64,000 nucleotides of DNA from Chryseobacterium sp. BGARF1 (GCF_001677955.1 NZ_LELA01000080.1:42376-106375), one strand, 5' to 3'; positions 16,419-26,695 are shown, counted from the first letter of the stretch. Notes: generated by a model from the sequence alone, not told the origin. A program made the numbers and translations.

Positions 16419-18311
16419 ATGTTTAACATAGAAACGTTAAGGTCAAAATCTGTAACGGAATTGACTAAAATCTTAAAAGATTTGGGCGTTAAGGTTGCAA
16501 GAACCAGCAATGAAAATGATAAAATTTTTGCTATTCTAGATTTTCAGGCTTCCAACCCTAAAGTTACAAAAGATTACTTCAATACCACAGAAACACCAAC
16601 TGCTGTTACAGAGGAACAGCCAGTGGAAAAGGTGGTAAAACCAGCTCCTAAAAAAGCTGCTCCCAAAAAAGCTGTAAAACCCAAAGTAGAAACAGCAACG
16701 GAGCCAAAAGAAACTCCACCTGCAAAAGCACCGGAAGTTATCAAAGAACCAGAGGCAATCAAAGTAGAAGAAGCTCCTGCTGAAGAAGTGAAAGCAGAAG
16801 TTACAGAAAGTGCTCCAGAAGAAAAACCAGCTTCTCCTAACAACAGACAAAAAAGAAAAAGAGTTTTACCTCCTGCAGGAAATAGTGAAATTGAAGCGCA
16901 GGGAACGATAGAACTTCCTTTAAATATAGATTCTCAGCCAAGTGCACCTGCACAGGCAAAAGAGGAGAGACCTAAAAGACCACAACAAGGTCAGTCACAA
17001 CAAAATCAAAAAGGTCAAAACCATCCACAGCAAAACAGTGGAAATTCTCATAATAGAAATCAGAACAATAACCAAAATCAGAATTCTAATCAAAACAACC
17101 CTAATCAAAACCAAAATCCTAATCAGAACAGACAGCAACATGCCGAAAGACCTGAGAGACACGAGGAGCAGCACGAACAGAAAAAAGAGTTCAGCTTCGA
17201 CGGAATGGTTAGCATTGAAGGGGTTTTAGAAATTTTACCAGATAACTACGGATTTTTACGTTCATCAGATTTTTCTTATATTTCTTCACCGGATGACGTG
17301 TATGTTTCGACTGCACAGATTAGAAATTTTGGTTTAAAAACCGGAGATACCGTAAGAGGAATTGTAAGACTTCCGAAAGAAGGCGAAAAATATTTCTCAT
17401 TACTAAAGCCAACTGAGGTAAACGGTCGCGATTTAGCATATATTAAAGACCGTGTTGCTTTTGAATATCTTACACCGTTATTCCCTGAAGAGAAATTTAA
17501 TCTTTCAGGAGATAATTCTACGATGTCAACAAGAATTGTAGATTTATTTGCACCAATCGGAAAAGGGCAGAGAGCAATGATTGTTGCTCAGCCGAAAACC
17601 GGTAAAACAATGTTGCTGAAAGATATTGCTAATTCTATCGCAGCCAATCACCCAGAAGTTTATATGATGGTACTTTTAATAGACGAACGTCCTGAAGAAG
17701 TTACCGATATGGAAAGAAGTGTGAATGCAGAAGTAATTGCTTCTACATTTGATGAAGCTGCAGATAAACACGTAAAAGTAGCTAACTTAGTTTTAGCGAA
17801 AGCTCAGAGAATGGTAGAGTGCGGTCATGATGTGGTGATTCTTTTAGATTCAATTACAAGGTTGGCAAGAGCTTATAATACTGTAACTCCTGCTTCTGGA
17901 AAAGTACTTTCTGGTGGTGTAGATGCAAATGCACTTCATAAGCCAAAAAGATTCTTCGGAGCTGCAAGAAAAATTGAAAACGGAGGGTCGCTAACCATAG
18001 TTGCAACCGCTTTAATTGATACAGGTTCTAAAATGGATGAAGTTATTTTTGAAGAATTCAAAGGTACCGGAAACATGGAGCTTCAATTAGACAGAAAAAT
18101 TGCCAACAGAAGAATTTATCCGGCCATCGATTTGATCTCTTCAAGTACAAGAAGAGATGATTTGTTGCTTGACGAGGTAACTTCACAAAGAATGTGGATT
18201 TTCAGAAAGTATCTTTCAGAAATGAATCCTATCGAAGCAATGGAATTTGTCAGCAAAAACATCAGAGGAACTTTAAATAATGAAGAGTTCTTGATGTCGA
18301 TGAACAGATAA
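16419..18311 (+). CDS. rho: transcription termination factor Rho with disordered N/Q-rich insert
   Basis: The 630-aa protein is much longer than the usual 420 aa. Residues 1-45 form the Rho N-terminal helical domain. About 55-165 is K/P/E/A-rich and about 180-255 is N/Q-rich, both disordered. From about 260 the OSB RNA-binding fold appears ([15 protein letters not shown]). The ATPase follows, with Walker [26 protein letters not shown] and the [11 protein letters not shown] stretch. Rho is the helicase that ends untranslated transcripts. Long inserts are typical of Bacteroidetes Rho and may promote condensation. The ATPase part looks complete. Confidence 0.97.
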   Translation: MFNIETLRSKSVTELTKILKDLGVKVARTSNENDKIFAILDFQASNPKVTKDYFNTTETPTAVTEEQPVEKVVKPAPKKAAPKKAVKPKVETATEPKETPPAKAPEVIKEPEAIKVEEAPAEEVKAEVTESAPEEKPASPNNRQKRKRVLPPAGNSEIEAQGTIELPLNIDSQPSAPAQAKEERPKRPQQGQSQQNQKGQNHPQQNSGNSHNRNQNNNQNQNSNQNNPNQNQNPNQNRQQHAERPERHEEQHEQKKEFSFDGMVSIEGVLEILPDNYGFLRSSDFSYISSPDDVYVSTAQIRNFGLKTGDTVRGIVRLPKEGEKYFSLLKPTEVNGRDLAYIKDRVAFEYLTPLFPEEKFNLSGDNSTMSTRIVDLFAPIGKGQRAMIVAQPKTGKTMLLKDIANSIAANHPEVYMMVLLIDERPEEVTDMERSVNAEVIASTFDEAADKHVKVANLVLAKAQRMVECGHDVVILLDSITRLARAYNTVTPASGKVLSGGVDANALHKPKRFFGAARKIENGGSLTIVATALIDTGSKMDEVIFEEFKGTGNMELQLDRKIANRRIYPAIDLISSSTRRDDLLLDEVTSQRMWIFRKYLSEMNPIEAMEFVSKNIRGTLNNEEFLMSMNR

Positions 18312-18336
18312 TAAAGTATTTACTTTAAAAATATAA

Positions 18337-18365
18337 AAGCAGTCAAATTTTTGACTGCTTTTTTT
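18337..18365 (+). terminator. intrinsic terminator after rho
   Basis: AAGCAGTCAAA and TTTGACTGCTT form an 11-bp perfect stem followed by seven T. It may also serve the convergent lipoprotein gene. Confidence 0.85.
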
Positions 18366-18366
18366 A

Positions 18367-18960
18367 TTAACTTCTTTTAACCCATTCGTTATGAATTTTT
18401 CGAAAGCGGATAAATCTTGGTATACAATCGTTACCTGTAATGTTCTTACATTTCTGATAATAGATAATTGCCTTCTCACCCGATTTATCGATGATGGGTC
18501 GGCTTAAAGTAATTTTGCCAAGAAATTCACCATTTTCGCTTGGCTTTTCTACCTTTTCGTAATTTTCAGGGAATTTTATTTTAGTTAAATCTAAACTTGT
18601 TGCCTTTAAATTTTCTTTTGCCGGAACAATACTGTCTAATTCTAAAAGAGAATGATACACATTGCTGCTCGTAGAAGAACTTTCGATACTGTCGGAAATT
18701 GCAAATTCAAATTTTCTTCTCATTGCAATGGCATCTTCAATTATTTTTGCATCTTTCTCACTCATTGTTCGATTTAAATCAATTCCGTTATTAGCGGCAA
18801 TTTCGTTCATTTCATCTTGTGAAAGATGAGTCATTCCGTATGGTTTTAGAATTTCATTGACAGATTCATTAAGTAGAGCATATTCATCTTTAGAAATACC
18901 GTCATTGTTACAGCTTATCAATAATAAAAATAATGTGGAGATTGTATAAATTTTCTTCAT
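18367..18960 (-). CDS. lipoprotein of unknown function
   Basis: The 197-aa protein has a lipoprotein signal peptide with lipobox LLLISC (Cys17). Most of the chain is helical and charged, with a C-terminal region (YYQKCKNITGNDCIPRFIRFRKIHNEWVKRS end) containing two cysteines that could form a disulphide. I recognise no family. The gene is transcribed alone, convergent with rho. Confidence 0.7.
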   Translation of the reverse strand: MKKIYTISTLFLLLISCNNDGISKDEYALLNESVNEILKPYGMTHLSQDEMNEIAANNGIDLNRTMSEKDAKIIEDAIAMRRKFEFAISDSIESSSTSSNVYHSLLELDSIVPAKENLKATSLDLTKIKFPENYEKVEKPSENGEFLGKITLSRPIIDKSGEKAIIYYQKCKNITGNDCIPRFIRFRKIHNEWVKRS

Positions 18961-19053
18961 AACGACAAATTTAAAAAAATAATGGTTTTATAAACATTTA
19001 GCTATCTTTTTGTTATTATCAATGTTAAAGATTTATTAAAATAATATACAATC

Positions 19054-19085
19054 TTTGATATTGGCTTGAATATTGGCTAACTTTG
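19054..19085 (+). promoter_or_regulatory. promoter of the superoxide dismutase gene
   Basis: TTTG at 19054-19057 and TAACTTTG at 19078-19085 are spaced by exactly 20 bases, a full match to the Bacteroidetes housekeeping promoter. The upstream in-frame TTG codon at 19083 lies inside the -7 box, which excludes it as the start. Confidence 0.75.
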
Positions 19086-19109
19086 AATCATAACATTAAA
19101 AATAAACTT

Positions 19110-19706
19110 ATGTCATTTGAATTACCAAAATTAGGATATGCTTACGAAGCTTTAGAGCCAACAATTGATGCAAAAACAATGGAAATCCACCATTCAAAAC
19201 ATCACCAAGCGTATGTTGATAACTTAAATAAAGCAATCGAAGGAACTGATCTTGACGGATTAACTATCGAAGAAATTTGCAGAACAGGTGTTGAAAAACC
19301 AGCTGTAAGAAATAACGGTGGTGGTCACTTCAATCACTCTCTTTTCTGGGAAATCTTAACTCCAGGAGGAAGTAAAGAGCCTGTAGGAAGCGTAAAAGCT
19401 GCTATCGAAAATTATGGTGGTCTTGAAAAATTCAAAAATGATTTTTCTGAAGCTGCTAAAACAAGATTTGGTTCAGGATGGGCTTGGTTAGTAAAAAATG
19501 AAGACGGATCTGTTTCTGTAACTTCTACTCCAAACCAAGATAATCCATTAATGCCGGTTGCTGATGCAAAAGGAACTCCAGTTTTAGGATTGGATGTTTG
19601 GGAACACGCTTATTACTTAAACTACCAAAACAGAAGACCTGATTATGTATCTGCGTTCTTCGATGTTGTAAACTGGGATAAAGTAGAAGAATTATTCAAC
19701 AAATAA
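19110..19706 (+). CDS. superoxide dismutase, Fe/Mn family
   Basis: The 198-aa protein starts [17 protein letters not shown]. Metal ligands are visible: His27 in [15 protein letters not shown], the histidine in [11 protein letters not shown], and the Asp and His in [14 protein letters not shown]. It converts superoxide to oxygen and hydrogen peroxide. Iron or manganese use cannot be decided safely from these motifs. There is no signal peptide, so it is cytoplasmic. It is a single-gene unit with its own strong promoter and terminator. Confidence 0.96.
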   Translation: MSFELPKLGYAYEALEPTIDAKTMEIHHSKHHQAYVDNLNKAIEGTDLDGLTIEEICRTGVEKPAVRNNGGGHFNHSLFWEILTPGGSKEPVGSVKAAIENYGGLEKFKNDFSEAAKTRFGSGWAWLVKNEDGSVSVTSTPNQDNPLMPVADAKGTPVLGLDVWEHAYYLNYQNRRPDYVSAFFDVVNWDKVEELFNK

Positions 19707-19728
19707 TCTTTAGTTACTTTAAAAATAA

Positions 19729-19759
19729 AAAAGGTTCAGAATTTTCTGAACCTTTTTTT
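19729..19759. terminator. terminator between sod and DUF6146
   Basis: AAAGGTTCAGAA and TTCTGAACCTTT pair with A and T runs on the two sides. It can work for both convergent genes. Confidence 0.85.
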
Positions 19760-19760
19760 G

Positions 19761-20180
19761 TTATCTGAATGTGTCGCTTGCGCTCAACCCATTCATTCTC
19801 AGTTTGTATTTCCAATTAACATAAGCGAAAACCTGATATAGTTTATACTCAAATTTAATTCCGTATTGTTCTCTTGGGTCGTAGTCGATGGAAGATTCAA
19901 TGATATTACGATATCTTCCTGACATAAAATAGGAATTCCACTCGTTGACCAAAATGGTATTTCTGCTTTTCAAATTAGCTTCAGTGTACTGATTCATTGG
20001 TTTTGCAATAGCATTCATAAAATAATCAAACTGAGTGTCGATTACAATCAAATCCCATTCTCCATCATCATTTTTTGATGGTTTCATTGCAGAATCTTCC
20101 TTTTCGTTTTTAGGATTACTCTGTGCAAATGAATGTAATGGAATAAGAACTGTAAATAATATGATGATTAAATTTTTCAT
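19761..20180 (-). CDS. DUF6146 family exported protein
   Basis: The 139-aa protein starts MKNLIIILFTVLIPLHSFAQ, a signal peptide. An in-frame extension to 20309 is rejected because it runs through the terminator of the next gene and precedes the signal peptide. The core (FMNAIAKPMNQYTEANL, LVNEWNSYFMSGRYRNIIES, IDYDPREQYGIKFEYKLYQ) fits DUF6146, a Bacteroidetes family of unknown function. Unlike many members it has no lipobox cysteine. Confidence 0.75.
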   Translation of the reverse strand: MKNLIIILFTVLIPLHSFAQSNPKNEKEDSAMKPSKNDDGEWDLIVIDTQFDYFMNAIAKPMNQYTEANLKSRNTILVNEWNSYFMSGRYRNIIESSIDYDPREQYGIKFEYKLYQVFAYVNWKYKLRMNGLSASDTFR

Positions 20181-20194
20181 AATGAGTAATTTAC

Positions 20195-20222
20195 ACAAAA
20201 AAAAGCACTCCAAATAGAGTGC
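20195..20222 (-). terminator. terminator after the endonuclease/phosphatase gene
   Basis: GCACTC and GAGTGC pair around CAAATA. The A8 run on the left is a U tract on the minus strand. Confidence 0.75.
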
Positions 20223-20229
20223 CTTTGTT

Positions 20230-21429
20230 TTATTTTTTGATGTATTCTTTCTGAAGAACTGATACAGCTGGGAAGTGGTCGCTGTAACCACCGGTGAATC
20301 GGTCACCATCCCAAGAACGAAGCGGATAGCCTTTCCATTGCCCTTCTTTATTCACTAAATAAGACGGAGCATAGATTTCTGCTTTAAAAACACTGTAACC
20401 AGGAGTCAATTTTTCTTTTGAATATAAATTCTGAGAAATAATAATTTGATCGAATAAGTTCGGAGCGTCTCTGTAGGCCAAAGAAGCAACTCCAGCTTTA
20501 TATAATTTGTACATTAAATTATAATAAGGAGTTTTGTCAGATAAGTCTTCTGGCTTTTCTACTGCGCCAAGATGTTTTTTCAAACTCGGACTTACCGGGT
20601 CATCATTATAATCTCCCATTGAAATTAACTTGATTCCAGGGTATTCTGCAGATAATTTATCCATTTCACCTTTCAAAACGGCAGCAGCTGCGTTCCTTCT
20701 AGGTTGTGAAGCTGCTTCACCACCGCTTCTTGAAGGCCAGTGATTCATGAAAACCGCAATTTTTTCACCATCCAAAAGTCCTACTGCTACAAGAACATCT
20801 CTTGTGTATTGTCTTCTTCCGTCTTCGTTGTAGACTTTTATTTCTTTAGTGTAAGAATTTTGAACTATAAATCTGCTTTTCTGATAAATAATAGCGATGT
20901 CAATACCTCTTGCATCATACGAGTTGTAGTGTACAATTCCATAATTACTTTTAGCTAAAACGGGTTGCTTAATAAGGTCTTCAATTACCTGTCTGTTTTC
21001 TACTTCAATTAAACCACAAATTGCCGGGTTATCGTTGGTGTACTGTCTTCCAAGTTCAGAAATTACTTTTGCTTCGTTGGCTAATTTTTGGTTATAGTAT
21101 TTCGTTCCCCATCTTTTTGGGCTGTTTGCCGTGAAGTCAGTCGCTAAGATTTGATGACGAATTACTTTTTTTCCTACTAAAAGTTCATTGCTCCATTCTC
21201 CTTTGTAGTCTTCAGTAGTTTCCAAAAACTTTAGAGAATCGATTGGTACACTTCTGTGAAATTTAGGATTAGAAAAAGGAAGAGTTCCATCAATATAATC
21301 TGCGGATGCAATGGTGTCCCAAAGATTTTCTACATTCAGGAAAGCTACGGTTGCTCTTTTAACTTGTTTTTGCTGAGAAAAACCAAAATTAAAACACAAT
21401 ACCGCAAAAAGGATAAGATATTTTTTCAT
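20230..21429 (-). CDS. secreted endonuclease/exonuclease/phosphatase family protein
   Basis: The 399-aa protein starts MKKYLILFAVLCFNFGFSQ (signal peptide); a longer in-frame start at 21483 would hide it. EEP-fold motifs are visible: FLNVENLWDT (metal-binding Asn and Glu), ICGLIEVEN, the FMNHWPSRSGGE block, ISMGDYNDDP, and the C-terminal GGYSDHFPAV Asp-His pair. The family hydrolyses phosphodiester or phosphomonoester bonds with a divalent metal. Export plus its position divergent from the TonB receptor and DUF5689 pair suggests scavenging of DNA or other phosphate compounds, which is inferred. Confidence 0.88.
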   Translation of the reverse strand: MKKYLILFAVLCFNFGFSQQKQVKRATVAFLNVENLWDTIASADYIDGTLPFSNPKFHRSVPIDSLKFLETTEDYKGEWSNELLVGKKVIRHQILATDFTANSPKRWGTKYYNQKLANEAKVISELGRQYTNDNPAICGLIEVENRQVIEDLIKQPVLAKSNYGIVHYNSYDARGIDIAIIYQKSRFIVQNSYTKEIKVYNEDGRRQYTRDVLVAVGLLDGEKIAVFMNHWPSRSGGEAASQPRRNAAAAVLKGEMDKLSAEYPGIKLISMGDYNDDPVSPSLKKHLGAVEKPEDLSDKTPYYNLMYKLYKAGVASLAYRDAPNLFDQIIISQNLYSKEKLTPGYSVFKAEIYAPSYLVNKEGQWKGYPLRSWDGDRFTGGYSDHFPAVSVLQKEYIKK

Positions 21430-21619
21430 GTTTTTAAAAAATTCAAAAAATTGAGGGGCTAAAATTACAACTTTTAAAATCATTTAGATATTAAATTAAT
21501 CTTAAGAAGTATTTTTGAATTAAATCATAATAAGGGCTTTTTATTGAGAGTATTATTGAGTGTTAAGAATAATTAATAGAATGAAGTAGTAAAAATGTTT
21601 TTGTTTATGAAAATAATCC

Positions 21620-21627
21620 TAAATTTG
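21620..21627 (+). promoter_or_regulatory. -7 promoter element of the TonB receptor gene at 21668
   Basis: TAAATTTG matches TAnnTTTG. A TTTG lies 16 bases upstream (21600-21603), which is shorter than ideal. It sits in the 238-base divergent gap between the endonuclease and receptor genes. Confidence 0.4.
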
Positions 21628-21667
21628 TTGCCCCTTAAATAAAGAAGGTGAAAAAAATAAGTTTATT

Positions 21668-24406
21668 ATGATTAAAAAACTATCCCTAATCTCTTTGTTT
21701 ACACTATTACCTGCATCTTATTACTATGCTCAAACTACTGTTTATGCGTATGTTAAAGGTCAGGATGGTAAGCCGGTAGAGAGAGCAGAGGTTGATCTTG
21801 AACAATCTGTTGATGACGTAACTGCAGACAAAATCGGTTACTTCCAGTTTGTAGATTTAAAGCCGGGACATTATCTTATTACCGTTACGAAGCCAAATTT
21901 TGAATCTAAAATTTTAGAGTTTGATGTAACTGCTGATGAGAAAAGAAAAGACTTAGGTGTCATTGTACTAAACAACAGTTTGGGAACAGATGCTGGGGTT
22001 GTTGTGATTGATGATTCTGCAACTGATACTGAAGATGGAGGTTCTTCAATGCAACCAACAGTAGGTCTTTTGAGTTCAGGTAGAGATGCTTTTCAAAATG
22101 TTTCTGCTTTTGAGCTAGGTGCTTATTGGTTCAGACCAAGAGGGGTAGATAACCGTTTTGAAGATGTGATGTTCAATGGAGTTTCGATGTCTAAAAACGA
22201 TGACGGAAGAATCGACTTCAACAACTGGGGTGGTTTGAATGATGTTACAAGATATCCTTATGAAAATGTAGATAATATTACGCCGTCAGAATATGCTTTT
22301 GGTAACTTGGGTGGTGTTGCATATTATAATACTAGAGCTTCTTCTTACAGAAAACAAACATCTTTAGCTTATTCATTCACAAACAGAAGTTATTTGCACA
22401 GAGCAATGGCAACTTATTCTTCAGGAATGAGCAAAAGTGGATGGGCATTTACATTCTCTGGAAGTAGAAGATGGGGTGATAATGCAATCATCGATGGAGT
22501 TTACCAGGATGCTTATGCTTATTTCGCATCAGTTGAGAAAAAATTCAGTGAAAGACACTCTATTAACTTCACCGGTTTTGGATCTCCTACTTACAGAGCT
22601 TCAAACTCACCAAACACTCAGGAGGTTTATGACATCATGGGTAAAGATTACAACTCATACTGGGGATGGCAAGATGGTGAAAAGAGAAACTCAAGAATCA
22701 GAAAAGTGTTCGAACCGATGTTCATGCTTACTGATTATTTGAAAATAGGTAAAAATTCAAACTGGATCAATACAGTTTCTTACCAGATCGGAAGCGATGC
22801 TAGAAGCAGACTAGACTGGTTCCACGCAGCAGATCCAAACCCTACTTATTACAGAAAATTACCAAGTTACGGTCTTTTAACAGCTGACGAATTTAGAGCG
22901 CAGTCGCAAATCGATTGGAATTATTTATATAATACTAATCGTTTGAACCTTACCAATATGGATGGTTCAGTAAAAGGAGCTTCATATAGTTTAGTTGAAG
23001 ATGTAAATAAAGATAAAACGTTCAACTGGGCGTCTCACTTTGATACAAGATTAAAGGAAAACTGGAAGTTGAATATCAATTTTAATTTTCAAAATTTAAA
23101 TTCGGATAATTTTAGAAGAGTTAAGGATCTATTAGGTGCTAATTATGCTAATAATCTTAATCCTTTTAATAATGATGCACGTTATAATATTGATGATGAA
23201 AACTATAAAGTAAAAGAAGGAGACAGAACGCAGTATTCTTATCAACTTCATAAAAATCATTATACTTTAAACGTTTCTACAGAGATTGATTTCAACAAAT
23301 TTAATATTGTAGCATCTATTTTCTCTTCATACTCTGAAGCTTACAGAAATGGTGATTACAGAAGTGGAATTGCTGAATTTGCAAATAATTCTAAAGGTAA
23401 AAGTGCTATTTATGATGCTTTAGATGCCGGAATCAAAGGTAAAATCACTTACAAAATCAATGGTAAAAACTTTATCGTTTACAACGGGGCTTTCTTTAGT
23501 TTAGCACCAACGTTTAACGAGATTTATATTAACCCAAGAGTTGTCGATTTTGTAACTCCAGGTGTAAAAAATCAAATAGTTAATTCAAACGATTTGAGCT
23601 ACATCATGAGAGGACAAGTTTTAAAATTAAGGTTATCAGGTTATTATACAACAATTAGTAATTCAACAGAAATTTCAAGGTATTATGCGGCATCATCATC
23701 ATCTACAAATTCAGGAGCGTATAATACGTTGATCAACGAAGCGATGAGTGGTGCTGATAAGAGATATATGGGTGCTGAATTAGGATTTGATGTTAAAATT
23801 ACACCTACATTAAACGCAACCGGTGTTGCAAGTGTAGGTGAATATAAATTTACAAACACTCCTCAGGTATATTCATTTGATGACCAAATCGGATTCAGAA
23901 GCTATGGAAAAGCAAATATCAAAGATTATAAAGTTGCCGGAACTCCTCAAAAAGCATTCTCTTTTGGATTAAAGTATAATTCACCGAAATATTGGTGGGT
24001 GGGTGCTTCCGCTAATTATTTAATGGATCAGTATTTAGATTTCTCTGCGCTTAATAAGACAGCAACTCTTTATACTATTCCTGGAACATCTGATGTATTG
24101 TATGATGGTGTTACTCCTGAGCTTATCCAGCAACTTACTGCACAGAAGAAATTCGATGACCAGTTTATGTTGAATGCTAATGCGGGTAAATCTTTCCAAT
24201 TCGGAAAATACAGAATGGGGATCAGTGTTTCGGTAAATAATATTTTAAATAATAGAGATTACGTTACCGGAGGTTTTGAGCAAGGAAGGCTTGCAAACTT
24301 CCCTCAAGCTCTGGAAGAAAACAACAGAGGGACACCTTATTTCGGTCCAAAACTTTGGTACGACAGAGGAAGAACATTCTTTACTAATGTTTATTTAAGA
24401 TTCTAA
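21668..24406 (+). CDS. TonB-dependent receptor with N-terminal carboxypeptidase-regulatory-like domain
   Basis: The 912-aa protein has a signal peptide ending near YYAQ. Residues about 25-105 form a CarboxypepD_reg-like beta-sandwich (VKGQDGKPVERAEV and KPGHYLITV). A plug domain and a long outer-membrane beta-barrel follow, ending in the C-terminal aromatic TNVYLRF. Such receptors import large substrates across the outer membrane using TonB energy. The downstream DUF5689 lipoprotein, with about a dozen bases between, probably caps the barrel in a SusD-like way. The substrate is unknown. Confidence 0.88.
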   Translation: MIKKLSLISLFTLLPASYYYAQTTVYAYVKGQDGKPVERAEVDLEQSVDDVTADKIGYFQFVDLKPGHYLITVTKPNFESKILEFDVTADEKRKDLGVIVLNNSLGTDAGVVVIDDSATDTEDGGSSMQPTVGLLSSGRDAFQNVSAFELGAYWFRPRGVDNRFEDVMFNGVSMSKNDDGRIDFNNWGGLNDVTRYPYENVDNITPSEYAFGNLGGVAYYNTRASSYRKQTSLAYSFTNRSYLHRAMATYSSGMSKSGWAFTFSGSRRWGDNAIIDGVYQDAYAYFASVEKKFSERHSINFTGFGSPTYRASNSPNTQEVYDIMGKDYNSYWGWQDGEKRNSRIRKVFEPMFMLTDYLKIGKNSNWINTVSYQIGSDARSRLDWFHAADPNPTYYRKLPSYGLLTADEFRAQSQIDWNYLYNTNRLNLTNMDGSVKGASYSLVEDVNKDKTFNWASHFDTRLKENWKLNINFNFQNLNSDNFRRVKDLLGANYANNLNPFNNDARYNIDDENYKVKEGDRTQYSYQLHKNHYTLNVSTEIDFNKFNIVASIFSSYSEAYRNGDYRSGIAEFANNSKGKSAIYDALDAGIKGKITYKINGKNFIVYNGAFFSLAPTFNEIYINPRVVDFVTPGVKNQIVNSNDLSYIMRGQVLKLRLSGYYTTISNSTEISRYYAASSSSTNSGAYNTLINEAMSGADKRYMGAELGFDVKITPTLNATGVASVGEYKFTNTPQVYSFDDQIGFRSYGKANIKDYKVAGTPQKAFSFGLKYNSPKYWWVGASANYLMDQYLDFSALNKTATLYTIPGTSDVLYDGVTPELIQQLTAQKKFDDQFMLNANAGKSFQFGKYRMGISVSVNNILNNRDYVTGGFEQGRLANFPQALEENNRGTPYFGPKLWYDRGRTFFTNVYLRF

Positions 24407-24419
24407 ACTATTGACTATT

Positions 24420-26564
24420 ATGAAAAAATTTAATTTAATTTTCTCCTATATTTTTGCTCTCATTACAGTCCTAATTATTACAGGCTGTGTGCATGACGAC
24501 AAATATGATGAACCCAATCTTGAGAATTACCAGTGTAGAACTGCTGATTATTATACAAAGGCTGAAAACAAATATGTAAAATGGACTTTGCATGATTTGA
24601 AGTTGAAGACTTTAAATGAAGTAATTACAGAGAATGCTTATGTTGAAGGATATGTGTCTTCTACAGACGAATCTGGGAATATCTATAAAACGATATATAT
24701 TCAGGATGATCCGGAAAACCCTACAGAAGGTTTAACGATAAGCGTGGATATGGTAAGCACATATACGAGATTTCCACAAGGATATAAAGTATATATTGAT
24801 CTGAAAGGTCTTGCTGTTACAGCGTATGGTAGTGTAAAACAATTAGGCCAAATCACTCCTGCCGGAACGAGAATATTGGAAAAAGAAGTTCCAAACCACA
24901 TTTTCAGAGATTGTAATATTAGAGCGAATATTAAACCTAAAGTTTTAACAATGGCTCAGTTCGCTGCAAATGACGCTCTTGTAGGATGTTTGGTACAACT
25001 TGATAATGTAGAATTTGACGAAAGAGCTTTATGTACCAACTTTGCTCCGAACGGAGAAACTGTTGATAGAACGATTGGTCAGGGTTGGATTAGTGCAACT
25101 CAAAAGTATGCATCAACGGCAATTGTAAGAAACAGTGGTTATGCATCCTTTGCAAACCAAATTGTTCCTGCGGGACAAGGTAAGTTTGTCGGAATTTTGA
25201 GTAGATTTAATTCTATTTATCAATTGTATATCAATAAGCTTACAGATCTTGATATGAAAGGTGTAGGTGCGGATGGTGTTGATCATCACTTCCCACGTGT
25301 TGATGGTAAAACTGCAAATCCATGTAACTTCAGTGCAGATGGATTAACAGCTAAAACAGTTGCTGATGTTAAACAATTAGCAGGGAATTTGGCGCCAAAC
25401 GGGCTTGTTCAAATTACCGGTGATTTCTATCTTAAAGCGCAAATTATTGCGGATGACGCTACTGGAAACTTGTTCAAGTACCTTTACTTAGAAGATGCTA
25501 CTGGAGGTATTAAAATCAATATCAACAGAGCAAATCTATATTTTGAAAAAAGATTTAAACTAGGAAAAGATCTAAATGTTAAACTGAAAGGTTTATACAT
25601 TAGAAATGTAAACGGAGAACTTCAGTTAGGGTCTAATGATTCTTCTTCTGCTGTTGCTTACAGAATTAAAGACGAAGAGATTTATAAATATCTATTTGAT
25701 AGCAATGCTTTAGCAAGAGCGGTTGTTCCTACGGAAAGAACAATTACTCAACTTACAAAAGCAGACGTAGGAAGATGGATTAAAATTAAAGATCTTCAGT
25801 TTATAAATAGTGATCTAGGAAGAACATATGCTGATGGAACAGCGGCATCTAACAGAACGTTAGAAGATTGTTCAGGGAATAAAGTAACCTTGAGAACGAG
25901 TGGACGTGCTATTTTTGGAATAAAAGCGGCCAGTGCTATTGATGTAGCCGGAGGTAAAGGTGATATTTATGCAGTTGTAAGCATTTTTAATGATAGTTAC
26001 CAGCTTTGGATTCCTCAGCTTACAGATATTAAATTTATTAATCCAAGATGTGATGGCTCAGTTTATGTTCCGCTTCCAGTATTATATAAAGATGATTTTG
26101 CAGCAGGAGGTTTCAGTACAGATTGGACTGCAGTAAATGTGACAGGACCTAACCAGTTTTGGAAAACTTCAAACCAAGGTAACGGAACCAATTATTATGC
26201 GATAATGAATGGTTTTGCTTCTGGAAATAATGTTAACGAAGACTGGCTGATTTCTAAAGCAGTAAGTTTAGTAGGAAAAACCAAAGCAGCAGTAAGTTTT
26301 ACATCTGATGTAAATTTTCCTGGACCTGCTCTTCGGGTTTACGCTACAGAAAACTATACAGGAGATCCTACAACAACTACTTGGGTAGCTTTACCAGCAT
26401 TATTAGATACAAATAATAGTGGATTTGGTGACTGGGTAAGTTCAGGAAATGTAGATTTATCAGCATTCTTAGGCAAAAATGTAAGAATTGCATTTAAATA
26501 TACGTCAACATCTTCCGAAGCGGCAACGTGGGAAATTGATGATTTCAAAATTAAAGGTCAGTAA
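24420..26564 (+). CDS. DUF5689 surface lipoprotein with C-terminal choice-of-anchor J domain
   Basis: Starting at the ATG at 24420 rather than the in-frame TTG at 24411, the protein has 714 aa. The lipobox is LIITGC. Two OB-like DUF5689 repeats occupy about residues 40-290 and 300-535 (VEGYVSSTDESGNIYKTIYI and FYLKAQIIADDATGNLFKYL mark equivalent positions). Residues 555-714 resemble a choice-of-anchor J/MAM-like domain ending WEIDDFKIKG. It is probably the surface-exposed ligand-binding partner of the TonB receptor just upstream. Confidence 0.85.
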   Translation: MKKFNLIFSYIFALITVLIITGCVHDDKYDEPNLENYQCRTADYYTKAENKYVKWTLHDLKLKTLNEVITENAYVEGYVSSTDESGNIYKTIYIQDDPENPTEGLTISVDMVSTYTRFPQGYKVYIDLKGLAVTAYGSVKQLGQITPAGTRILEKEVPNHIFRDCNIRANIKPKVLTMAQFAANDALVGCLVQLDNVEFDERALCTNFAPNGETVDRTIGQGWISATQKYASTAIVRNSGYASFANQIVPAGQGKFVGILSRFNSIYQLYINKLTDLDMKGVGADGVDHHFPRVDGKTANPCNFSADGLTAKTVADVKQLAGNLAPNGLVQITGDFYLKAQIIADDATGNLFKYLYLEDATGGIKININRANLYFEKRFKLGKDLNVKLKGLYIRNVNGELQLGSNDSSSAVAYRIKDEEIYKYLFDSNALARAVVPTERTITQLTKADVGRWIKIKDLQFINSDLGRTYADGTAASNRTLEDCSGNKVTLRTSGRAIFGIKAASAIDVAGGKGDIYAVVSIFNDSYQLWIPQLTDIKFINPRCDGSVYVPLPVLYKDDFAAGGFSTDWTAVNVTGPNQFWKTSNQGNGTNYYAIMNGFASGNNVNEDWLISKAVSLVGKTKAAVSFTSDVNFPGPALRVYATENYTGDPTTTTWVALPALLDTNNSGFGDWVSSGNVDLSAFLGKNVRIAFKYTSTSSEAATWEIDDFKIKGQ

Positions 26565-26591
26565 TTCGCTGATTTATTTAGATTTATAAAG

Positions 26592-26622
26592 AACCTGTCT
26601 CTTCATTGAGGCAGGTTTTTTT
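26592..26622 (+). terminator. terminator after the DUF5689 gene
   Basis: AACCTGTCTC and GAGGCAGGTT pair with one mismatch and are followed by a T7 run. Confidence 0.85.
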
Positions 26623-26682
26623 ATTTAGAAAATTTACAAATAGATATTTTATTTAAAACAGGCTTTATTCGGCATCAATTCT

Positions 26683-26690
26683 TAAATTTG
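26683..26690 (+). promoter_or_regulatory. -7 promoter element directly before the nitroreductase gene
   Basis: TAAATTTG matches TAnnTTTG and ends 5 bases before the ATG. If used, the transcript would be leaderless or nearly so. Confidence 0.4.
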
Positions 26691-26695
26691 TTGTT

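Noticed and set aside
16536..16850. Two long minus-strand frames opposite the Rho insert
   Set aside because: They arise from the low-complexity K/P/E/A codons of rho; the predicted peptides are themselves low-complexity (Phe/Trp/Ser or Ala/Gly/Ser).
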